A stretch of DNA of 64,000 nt from Hydractinia symbiolongicarpus (lineage: Eukaryota; Cnidaria; Hydrozoa; Anthoathecata; Hydractiniidae): the NCBI RefSeq assembly GCF_029227915.1, contig NC_079880.1:16820001-16884000 (forward strand). Reading direction: 5' to 3'. Shown piece after piece: positions 33,801-45,800 of this stretch. The notes beneath the pieces were generated by a model that saw nothing but the letters and a program-made list of their open reading frames with translations, was not told the DNA's origin and ran no database searches. Made by a program: the position numbers and the translations under genes. Numbering within the stretch: position 1 is the stretch's first letter; the number at the start of each line of letters is the position of its first letter.

Positions 33801-36800
33801 AATTAACTGCAAGTGACTTAATTGACTTGGATGAAGAAGAAGATGATCAGAATACCTATACAACAAAATAATAAAGATTTTTTCCAAATTTTCTATGGAC
33901 TAAAGTTTTGCGTTTCTCTCGCTAAAAAATTACAATCAACTATAATAAAATAACAGATAAACTTACACACACACATATGTACAAGCACATCTCTCACAGA
34001 GGGTATATATACAGTAAACTCTCCAATTAGTGGACACCCTTGGTGCAGTGCTGTATGTCACAACCATAATCTTAAGGGACCAGATTTGCGTACTATATAG
34101 TATGCGTTATTCTTTTCTTAAATTAAAGGAGAAGATTTAAATAGTTATTATAAGAAAAGGTATACAGATTTTCAAAAATTATTTAACAACTTAGTGCTAG
34201 ATTCCCAGTTCGAACGTGGAAATGGTGTCAATCTATAAGAAGTTAGAAAATTGCTGCAAACGTTGTGTTCTTTGTGCCTTGTCAAATTGGACTAAACTTT
34301 TGCTGCCCGACTTAACTGAATTTATGTGAACTGAAAACATTCTCAGCCCCAAAGCTTTTTGAGAGGTTTTATCTTGAAAGGTTTTGAATGCCTTAGCATT
34401 GTCTATTTAGTGTGAAGTAGGTGGCCTGCAGGATATCCTTATGACTAAACCATAACATCGGAATTGAACTTATTAGGTTTTTGTCCACTAATAATTTCCC
34501 AATCATTTTTACATTGTAGCCATAGCTTAGTGGTTGGCGCTGAAGCTTATTGTTTGGTAACTTTGCTTACTGGTTATAACTCTTACACTTCGTGCAGGAG
34601 GCTGGGGTTCTTTCCCTCTTGGTGTCATTAAATATTGTTTCAATTCGTAAAATATTGTATTTGAAATGAGTCAAAGTGGGATGGTAGAAAGTGAAAATAT
34701 TCCTGTAGACCATTCCAAGTTAATGAAAACGGGATCGTAGAAAGAGAAAACATTGCCGTAGATCTTTTAAAAATCTTGAAAATGAGATTGTAGAAAGCGA
34801 AAAGGTGAATTGATAAACCGAATATTTTTTGCTAAAATAATACTTGTTTGCTCGTCCCAGGTGTCCTAATTTTTTGCTGATGACCCCATAACTTGGGATC
34901 TGCATAAAGAGCTTTTTAAAAAATTTGAAAAGACTTGTTAGCTAACTTTTTAAGCTCTTATAAGTCTAACATCATTTTATACCTCGGGTTCCCTTTTGCG
35001 CCAGTCATTTTAAACAAAGCTATTAGTGCATTTCCAGTTTTTGTGAGAAGGAAAGTGTGCCAAAATGGAAAGTGAAACAAGGTAAGTTATCTTTGATAAC
35101 TTTTTTAACCTTTTAATGTTTTCTTAATTGATAATTTTTGGCGTGCATTGATTATCTAGCCTAACGATAAGCTATCCAAGTTGCCGTATTATGGTTATGA
35201 CAAGGTAGAAAGTTTGTTTTAGGCTAGTCGACACAGTTGAAGAAGAAAATAGGCAAATACAAAAAAAATCACAAATTATGACATTACTATTAATAAATGT
35301 GAAAGCTCACAAAAACAGGAAAGACCAACAAGAAGAGAAAGTATACTTGGTGTCATGATTTCATCATCAAACTCATTAAATTTTGGAACGCTGAGCCTAC
35401 CTTGTACAAACCAGGCTTTAGATTGAACACTTGAGTGTTTTAAAAAAAAATCGTTGAAATACAAGTGTTACTGGAGTGACCACTGATTACATTACAGCCA
35501 AATTGCACAGTATAAGACTTTATTATGGTTCTCGAAGGAATAGGAAACAATCATTAATGAAAAGTGGTAAAGGTATTTGTGATGTTGCTAAGATAACATG
35601 CCCTTATTAAACATTCTTTGTTTTTTCAGAGATAGTTTAACATCAAGTCACATCACAACAAATCTATTGGTTCTGCTGATTGCACTGATGTGCTTCCTAA
35701 ATCAGCAAAACAATTATGTAAACTTGATATTTGTAATCAAGTAGAGGAACGTGAAGATAATAACAAGTATTTGAAAATAGCTCTAAATTACCTGACGCAA
35801 GACGAAATAGAGAAAAAAGAAACGTTAATAAATTTTTTTGCACAATGGTTGCTGAGAAGCTCAGGAACATTGAATGGATGGACCTCAAAAACAATTTTGA
35901 AAATGGAGATTTTTTCATCATTTTTTGGCTAGAACTTCTAGTACAACCCAGTGCTGCACAGTGAATCATACTTAATTGTGTTGTAATATATATAAAAAAT
36001 CTTTCCTCTTATCTTAAAAAAATCTCTTCACATATTCAAAAATCTGAAAATACATTCTATTTGCTAAATTTTCTTAACACACAAAAAATCCATTCGCCAA
36101 CTATGACATCACAGCTATTTGAATAACAGAGAACAGGATTGTAAAAAAGAGCCGAATAAAAAACTTTTTTTTAAAAGGGTTTTTTATGATAATAAATAAA
36201 ACAATGCCAATAAAATAAGATGAAATTATTTTTTTGATTTTTTATGCGACCACTTCTTTAATCTAGACAACCAAACTTCTTTTTTGATAATGTTTTATAC
36301 AATGATTTCTGAGAGAATACGCATCATCTGCAACAAAGGACTACTCATCAGTGTGTGGTTGCCAGTATTATTAGTATTTTCAGGTAACAGTTGCGGTGAG
36401 GGTAATTGGAAATAATCATTAATTCTTTGAAAGATTACAGATTTTCTGTAAATACCACCATCGCTTATTCTTCCTTGAGCTCCTACTTCCACTAACAAGA
36501 ATATACATTCCTAGTCCACAAATGCAAGCAAAACAATACTATAACAAGATGCGGAAGCTGCATAAACAATCTTGCTATTAAAAAGGTGGTGCTGTAGATT
36601 AGTGGTTATAGCTCTTGTACTCTGTGCGTGAGACCAGGGTTCGATTCCTCTTGACGGCGATTCAACATGGGCGAGTGAATGTTACCATAGCCCCGGGTTA
36701 ACCCAAGCCATGTGAGGGAAATTGGGCAGATGGCTCACTTTGTGGGCCGTTGGATGTTGCCGGGAGTTATCTAGTTATCTAGTAGAGCGCAGGCCCTAAT

Positions 36801-39800
36801 TAGGTTTGCATAGCTCAAAATGAGCATTAAATACTCTAGGACTCTCCATCTAAGCCATGACCCCTCCTGGAAATAATAGACAGGGTATATCCCTCGATAT
36901 TTTTGAGGCTAGCCATGTAAAATATGCACATCTATCTATCTATCTATATCGATATCTATATCTATATCTATATCTTAAGATTATCTTATCTTAAGATTAT
37001 CTTATCTTAAGATTATCTTATCTTAAGATTATCTTATCTTAAGATTATCTTATCTTATTATCTTATCTTATTATCTTATCTTATTATCTTATCTTATTAT
37101 CTTATCTTATTATCTTATCTTATTATCTTATCTTATTATCTAATCTTATTATCTTATCTTAAATCTTATCTTAAATCTTAAATCTTATCTGAAATCTTAT
37201 CTTATCTATCAGTGGTGTACTTTAAAGCAGCTAAATGGGGCGACCAGCGATATAATTAAAAAAATATATTTTGAGGAAACAATTTCAAAAATGGGATGGT
37301 TTTATGGCACAAACGCTTTTTTTATAAGAATATCAAAATTCAAACCGGGCCTGGTCATTATTTTATTTCTCTATTGTTTTTCATTTATTTTAAACAATAG
37401 GCCTACTTTTTAACCTAATATACCAGCAAACAAACCAAGTTTTTATAAAAGCATGATACATTATAACTAAAATAAACAAAGAGGCGGTGGTGGTTATCCG
37501 GACGAGTGTTAAGGGCTGCTAAAAAAGGCAAAACGAGGAAAACTGTTGAGTAAGAAAGCTTTAAATAAATTGAGAATAGTGTACACTACATGCTTTTTCC
37601 TTTATAAGAAAATGCTTCATAGGAATACCAGGCTGGAATTTTTGGTTAAACACAATTGTTTAAACAATAAAGAAATAAGAATAATGACCTGGTTAGAATT
37701 TTGATAATCTTATACATAAAGCACGTAATAGATTTCAAATTAAATATATACGGTGAGTTGATTTAATTTGTCTATGGCTTACATTGGCTGGTATAAAGAA
37801 GGGAAGCTGGGAAATTTAAGACTTTATTGTACTTTCTCGAGAAGTGTTAATCCACATGCAAAAGAATTGTTCGTTGTCAGACATCGCGATCATTAATCAA
37901 TGCAATCATAAGTCCATGTTGTTAAGGTATATTTTTTTACAATTAGGTAAAAATACCTTTTGCAAAACCAAAGTAATTTTAAGGTATACTTTTAGAAGCT
38001 TGTAATCCATTCACGGCAACTTTTGCACCACAAGCAATAATATTTATTAAATTGATATGTTTCAAAATAAGTTCCGCACGTGAGAAAAAACCGTTGATGA
38101 CGTTGCAACTGACCATTTGGGACATAGTTAGTTAGTTATTAGTTGAAACCAATACTATCCTCGCAGGCGAGATAGTGAAAACCCCTGTAGTTGTAATAAT
38201 CTGAGCCACTGTGACTTGGACGTTTATATGTTTCTCATCTGCATGAATACCTCATTTTCCATATTCAGTTTGCCGTAAATAAAAATGAGGTCGTATTTTT
38301 TAAGTGTTGAGCATTATATTTGGGATACACAGAAATAAAGGAAGATAGATTGTTTAACGTTAAAGCCTTATTATTTTAATTTAACTTTTTAGCCAATAAA
38401 TTGCATTGATAGAAAAGGATGGCACAAGTTTCGTTGATCCTTATTGTGATGACTTTGAAGGAGGTGCAGTGACAGAAAACGGCAAATGTTTGTTTTTAGA
38501 AGCTATGAATAGTTAGCTAGTAACTTGTTAAAAAGCACTATTACTTTGATCAATGTTGGTAAAATTAAGATTCTTTATTTTTTAATTTGTAAAGATGACT
38601 AGAAAATATCACCCTTAATCAAATAAAGCTTTAGAGAGCTGAATTTTTGCTAAACATCCCTTTACAATTGTGAGTAGCTAGCTAGCCGTACAAATGCTTA
38701 GTGAAGTCTTTTTTAAAGAGTTATGCATATAGCTAGCTATTATTATTGTTACATAGCTATACATACAATGCTTTTAAGGCAGAACATCTGATTCTATTTT
38801 CACTAAAATGCAGAAAATCAACATTACATTAAATTTTTCGATTTTGTATTTGTGTAATAAGAAAAAGGTTAAGTCTTGTTTTACTGACGTACTTGAATCT
38901 TCATTCTGTTTTAAAACTGTTGCCAAATTTGTTTAAAAACAGCCCTCCAAATTATGGCAGCAAAACTGCTTATTTATCCATGGTGTCATTTATGACAACA
39001 AAAGGTAAATGTAAACAATAATCTGCCATTATATTTTCTTCATGTATATCACTACTACTTACAATGAAATGGTTGTTTTCATGCTATATATATATATATA
39101 AAAACATATTGAAGGCAAAAGATAAAGTATACATATGCTTGAATGTAAATCACGTTTAAACCTATAATTATAAGCCAATATCACTTTTTACAAAAATGTA
39201 CATCTATTCTTCAATCTTGCTTGCATATACAATACTGGAATCAGGATACCTAACATTAAGAGCACGTATCATTTGCGACACGAACGATCCGCAATCCTAT
39301 TGTGACCATCGTGATAAAAAAAATGTTAAGGAAGAACTCTGCGATAGTCGCGATGTATAAAAAATAACGATGCTATTGCGATAATCATCATCATCAATCA
39401 TGACTGTTGCGATGGATTGTGAATAACATTAAAAATAGATAGATGCATATAATCTTGTGTCTTTGTTTTTTTTTTTACATTTATAAATTCTTTTGCATTT
39501 TAATTGGAAATTGGATTTTAGAAATGAGGTGACTATAACGTAATTAGTTGTCCTACGGGTAAAGTCGATAGTAGCTTACTGTCGGTGAGATAAAAATAAT
39601 TTTTTCAAGAATGTATGGTCGAAACAACAACAACAACAACAAAATCATAACAATGGAGGAGGGTGTTACGACAAGGATATTTTTCTAGTTTAAATTTTTT
39701 AGTTGTGAAGAAAAAATAATAATAATTTGTCTCACTAAGAAAATGTAACTAGCACTCAAGGTGAAAAGATAAAAATACTTGCATGCTCAAAAACTTGTTT

Positions 39801-42800
39801 TTAAAAGTTAGGCTTAAGAATTTTTCTTTTGTTGTTTTGAAGGCTATACAGCAAGAATTATTCTTGTGTTGTTTTGAAAGCTATACAGCAGGAATTATTC
39901 TTGTGCTGTTTTGAAAGTTATACAGAATACACTTGTGTTGTTTTAAAGCTATACTTGAGTTTTTTTGAAATTTATACAGCAAGTTATTCTTCTCCCACTT
40001 AAAATAATGAAAAAACAAAAGTTATTTTGATAAAAATGTCTAGTGTTCTTTTATTGTTTTTTGCGCAGTCTTATAAAAAAATCTAAATTTAAGTGCAAAA
40101 TCTTTTTACGGACTATAGCTTAGTTGTCAATATTTAAAGCCTTTCGCAGCATTAAAATCATTTATTTAAAATTCATAATGGAGGAGGGTGTTGGAAAAAC
40201 GTATTCTATCTTGTTTTTATTATTTTCCCTAAATGGTATCGACTAAAATTCTTAAAGTATAAGATTTTAGTAAGCGTAATTTTTAACATACATAATAATC
40301 ATAACGAAGGAGGGTGTTATAACAATAATATTCTTTTTTTCACCAGATGGGATAAGAAAATGTTTGCCTGTTTTTCTTTGTTTTTCTTTAAAGCTTTTTT
40401 GCTTGATATTATTATTTTTTTATTTTCATGAAAATAAGGGTAAAACAACTAATTAAAGGTGCGTAATCACCCTTATCAAAAAAATTTAACATGTACATTT
40501 TTTTAAATTTATTTTAAAGTTCAGATGGAGTATGACTTTCCTGGAAATTTGAGGATATAAAACTTACTAGAATTGGAAATAATGGTACTTTAATATCTTA
40601 AATTTATTGGTTTTTTTTTCCAGCCTCCGTATCTTTAACGATTTTGTTGATCTCTTATTCCCGGCTTAAAAGAGCAGTCGCAAAATGTTTGTGTGAAACC
40701 GTAAACTAACGACCTTAACTTTAAATGAGCACTGAGATAGAGTTCGATAAAATCGCCATTATGGTAGGCTCCATTCACGCTGTTCTTTGGGCTTGTTTTT
40801 TCTTTGTAAAACATGGCATCAAAAAATGGCAAGAAATTTTATCCCAGAGTTTCTATTGGAAAGGCACAGAAGAAATGATTTAATTTTCTCTTTATTCTAT
40901 TCGCTATTTTTTTGGAAAACAGACAAAACAAAACAGAAAAAAGAAATCAGGGCATTGTCTTGTGGTTATTAATTATTATAATTAATGTCACGCTCTTTCT
41001 TTTTTTATTAGCATGACCGGGATTATTGCATATTATGAGTAAAAAAGCCAATGGGGGGAGAATAAAGATAGTTAAAGATAGTTGAAGCACTATGGAGGTA
41101 ATTAAATTTATATAGCATAAAAGGGGAAATTCTGAAAGTTTAGGTATTCTAATTATCTAGATCTGATACTGTCTCCATAAGGAAACGACTAACTGTTTGA
41201 ACAAGGGAAAATAATCAAAAAGTGAGACAGCTAGCGAGGCAAAGCTGTCTTTAGAAACAACAAGAAGAAGAGGTCGGCTGCAAAGAAGTCTGATTTCAGT
41301 AAGTTAAAACGTTTAAATAATAAAGAATAACACAGAAACTTCAATTGATTTATCTGATTTATCATGTTCAGAACTATGTTGATACATTTATATTATTTTT
41401 TCTGTAATGGCATGAATCCAGCAACCATGTGATCGATTTTGCTGTGCGTTTATTATCACATGATTCGTGCAATGAAATGCAATGGCGGTTCTATGCGAAG
41501 AGATGTTGGGGCGAGTTTGTTATTTTTATGAAACATTAGAACGTTTCCTGGTTGTCAGTTTTCAATAAAACTTTTAGTATAATGTTTTCTCATGTATATC
41601 TTTCAATTTTTACAATAAAATAGGCACCTCAAAAAAATTTGCCAACAGCGTGATTACGCGCCTATAAGTTGGAGTCGTCTAAACAAGAAAGAAGCTTATG
41701 ACGACGAAAATATTTGTGATTTTAAAAAAACAACAAAAAACAATTATTTATATTCCATGGCGCTATTCTCTCACGACATTAATCAAGTGTTATTATAATG
41801 TTTAAAATGTATCATGACTGGATTGTGAAAATCACGATGCATCGTGAAAGTCGACCCCACAATGGATCGCGCCTTTCACAATGCTAAAAACTGGTCCACG
41901 ATGTTAGGTGTCCTTATTTCAGTATTGTACGTGTCTGCAAAACTGCTTTATATGTACTTCTCTAACACTGACAATATAGCTATAATTCCCAAAAATGTAT
42001 AACATTAAATTTATACCCAAGAAAATATATCTACATTGGCATACATGTTTATGCAGATTCAAAAAAAGATTTGCAATTTGAAACTATTTTGATAAGTAAC
42101 ACACAAAAACCCTTCGTAATCCAACGTGTTAACAAAATTCTTTAATCCACTGTTGTTGTTTTTTTAACTTGGATGTTGTTTTTTTTATTCCTGACAAGGA
42201 CACAACTTCACATACCGTATTTCCTCTAAAGAACGCAGCGGCGTTCTTTACAAAATGCAATTTTTAGGTGCGGCGTTCTTTAGAGGGCGGCGTTCTTTGG
42301 AGGGCGGCGTTTATTACAAAACCATGAGTGAGACAAAAAGCAGAAGTTGACGTTAAGTATTTTCTTTAAGATTAAATATAGATAACAAAAGAATTAAACT
42401 ATGAAAAGTCTATTAAACAATGTCAATGTCAATGTCGCTATCTCCGTCCGAGTCTTTGTCGATAACATGAAAGGACTCATAGCTTTCATTTACATCACAA
42501 TCGTAAATTTCAAATGGGTTGTCAGAAGATTGGTCTTCTTCCAATGCCTCAGTTGCTTTTTTCATTAAGGTAGCACCAGATGAACAGGACGATCCTTCTT
42601 TAAAACAATGGATTTGTCCATCCTCTGATCCATCAAGAGCTAAATTTAAACCACACGACTTGAAAGATTTGATAATCATTTCCGTGCTCAAGCCATTCCA
42701 TGCGTCTAAAACCCATTGCACTAGCTTTCGTCGCGATGGAGGTTTCTGGTTTTCTCCTTTTGTGAACTGTTGAACACCTTCAACCATCCATTCGTTATAA

Positions 42801-45800
42801 AGATCGATCATCCGACTCTTAAATGGTTTATTCCATGAGACATCTGGTGCCTGTATATATTTAGTGCAGCCACCGGGAATTATGACATTCTCAATTCTGC
42901 CTTTTGACAATTCTTGTTTCACGGAATCCATCATGTGGCATTCAAATGAATCCCAAGCTAACAAGCGTCGATTAAAGGAAAACTTTCCTAAAAGGTAAAG
43001 CTTCTTCTTTTTTCCCCTTTATGGGATATTAACTGCTTCTCCTCGTTGTGCGACATTTTTCTAATGAACTTTCACTTACAAACATAAAAGTCTGTAAGGT
43101 TGATATATACAGATTGGGAGCAATTATCTTGTAGTATTGTTTACTGGTGTCAACTTTTTCTTTAAACACTATTAACAATCCAAGGGAGTGTTATTTTCGA
43201 CGAGATCAAAAGCGCGGAAAATGATTTTGAATATAATTTTTTCTCTATAAGAAAAAGTTCTATTTTTATCAATCGTTGATTGCACGCTCATACGAAATAT
43301 ATGATAGCTACACGTGGAAGTCAGAGATTTGAGAAGAACATGGCTCGAGTGATTCCTAAAACATTTGAAATGTATTTCATCATTAAATTCTCTACAAATA
43401 TTCGCGGACATCATGTTTATAAAAATATATGGACACCCATTATAGGAGAATCTTTGGTTTGCAAAGAAGACAAGAGAGTAGAGGCTCAAGAACTGGACAA
43501 GAATGCAATTGGAACGTACAAACTCATGGACGGCAACGAAACCTTAGTGGGACATTTGCCAATAGAGTTGTCAAAGCTGATATCGTTTTTTATTGAAATT
43601 GGAGATAATCATGTAAATGCGACAGTTACTGGGAAACGAAAACGAGAGATTGGTTTGAGTGTACCTGCAAAGTTCATTTGTTTTACATCTAGCAAAAGTT
43701 ATGCTAAAATTCTTCACGGTGAACTGTTAAAGCGTAAAACTAAATATTCGTATTTGTCATTAGATGTAGAAGAATTTTGTGAAAGAAAACAGATCAAATT
43801 CATATAAATACCAACTTTTTTTACTTTCCCTATTAAAATGGTTTTTTTCTAATAAACGCCGCATCTAAGGTGCGGCGTTCTTTGGAGGGCGGCGTTCTTT
43901 AGAGGGCGGCGTTTATTACAAATTTTCATATAGAAGTGCCGCGTTCTTTGGAGGGCGGCGTTCTTTAGAGGGCGGCGTTCTTTAGAGGGCGGCGTTCTTT
44001 AGAGGGAATACGGTACTATAAAGTTCTTTAAATAACCCCCAGTGGGTCTAAAATGTTTTTTTCATATTGAAAGGGGAGGCTAATTGGAAGGAGGGAGCTT
44101 AATTGAGAACTTAGATGGCTATATATGTGGTTTGTTAAACATCAGTATAACTTTTTGCTAACTATAAAAACTGAGGAGAATGGAGAATTGGTTGCAGCCA
44201 GGAATAATTCAGAGGCATTATAAACCTCGAGCTACCAGCCAACAGTTCAGACGGTCCAAGCTTGACTGTTAAACTAACCAGCTGAAAATATGTTAATTAT
44301 GTGATTAGCTGATTTTAAAGGGATGTAATTAAACTCTTACTGAACTTTATAGCAGGCTAGTTACTGATACATATGACTATGCTGGCTAAACTTTTGAAGT
44401 ACTTGTAATTGGTTTTTAGGACGTTTTTTCCTTGAGAAAGTCTACAGTATCCTTTTATTGTTCAGCCTTATTAAAACCAATATTTAAAGTTTTAAAGTAC
44501 ATAACTGACAAATCTGGAGATGTGCACAGCGAGCCACAAAAAATAACGAAGTTGTTTTAATACTAAAGCAACTTTTAAAGACCATATCTGAAAAAACTGT
44601 CAATTTAACTATTCATAAATAATTCCAAATTTATCTTTAATATAAAGCAGGAAGCATTGCTTCACTGCGAGCTCCTGTTTGTTTACAAAATGCTCAACAC
44701 TTGCCTCGTTTTATAAAGTATAGCCTCGTTTTCATTCATGGCAAAATGGATATTGAAATAGGTTATTGAGTGATAGTGGAAATGTGTACTCTGAACTGCC
44801 ACATACGGCTATCACAAGTTTCCCCAGTGGCATGGTATTGTAAGGTAATGGCAAGCTTAACTTCTACTAATATGACCTTTCTCATAATTGTGTTGTGTTT
44901 AGTGTTGAACAGTGCGACTTAGCCAAACAATTCCTAAAATCAATGTGCTAAAAAGAAAACGCAGAGAAAGAGTTATAATATAAGATTTATCATATCATGT
45001 ATATGCCCACGGTATTTCAGCACAGTGTTTGTTGTTTAAAACTTTTATTATTTTTACTAGTCAATAAAGCCAGTGGAAAAATCCACTTACGTAGAGAAGA
45101 AATTACAAAGAGCCGTCATTTAAATTTTGTAAAGTCAGCACTGTCAAGTTTATATATATAAAAAATTGTTTTAGAATTTTGTTAACCAGAGTAGCATCTA
45201 TTGTTAAGAGCTTGAAACTCAGATCAAAATGTATATGAACATGTACGTTTTAGGAAAAGTTAAGGAGATATATACCTTTAAAAATTTTGCTGACGACAGC
45301 AAAGTCCCCCAAACACACAAAAAATTTTTTTTTAGAAATTTGTATACCTTTTGCCTTCATCGTATATAGATCTTAAAACACTGATAAAGAAAATGTATTG
45401 GATCATGTACTTTTGACAAACGGTTGAAGAGATTTGTTGTTAAAATTTTTTTAATGACGTCATCAACCTGTCCATTCCGAAATGGATTCGGGGACCCAGG
45501 GTTGGGAAACGTACTCAAATTGGTCTCACGTGGTCCCTGTTACCTACGCGGTGAAAAAATGACTGACGTCACCACCCTGTTTCCAAGTTATTTGGCCTTG
45601 AAGTTTTAAATGCATTGTAATGGCTTAACCAATGTTAATATACTTTATTTTGACGTCAATATGATCTTAACATCAAAGTGTGATAAATTACAGAACAAAT
45701 TAATGGCAAATGTTTTATGGACTTAATCAATGAAAATTATGAAGAATTTAATCCATTTTGCAAAAGTCACACACAGACAGACAGACAGCAGCTCCATATT

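Larger units (their letters stand above)
42213..44015. mobile_element. pogo/Tigger-like element carrying a HIRAN-type gene
   Basis: Ends TACCGTATTTCCTCTAAAGA and the inverse (TCTTTAGAGGGAATACGGTA) with TA at each edge. Subterminal arrays of GGCGTTCTTTAGAGG or GGCGTTCTTTGGAGG fill 42230-42310 and 43856-44005. A C-terminal pogo transposase piece lies on - and a HIRAN-like gene on +. The N-terminal HTH/CENP-B-like part of the transposase is absent. The missing portion could have been replaced by the HIRAN gene. Confidence 0.8.

Noticed and set aside
35690-35969. 80- and 90-codon ORFs on opposite strands
   Set aside because: No start context, domain or splice support; open frames overlap antisense in AT-rich DNA.
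36596-36660. A true tRNA gene
   Set aside because: A and B boxes fit but the acceptor stem and anticodon arm do not pair; it is the head of a SINE.
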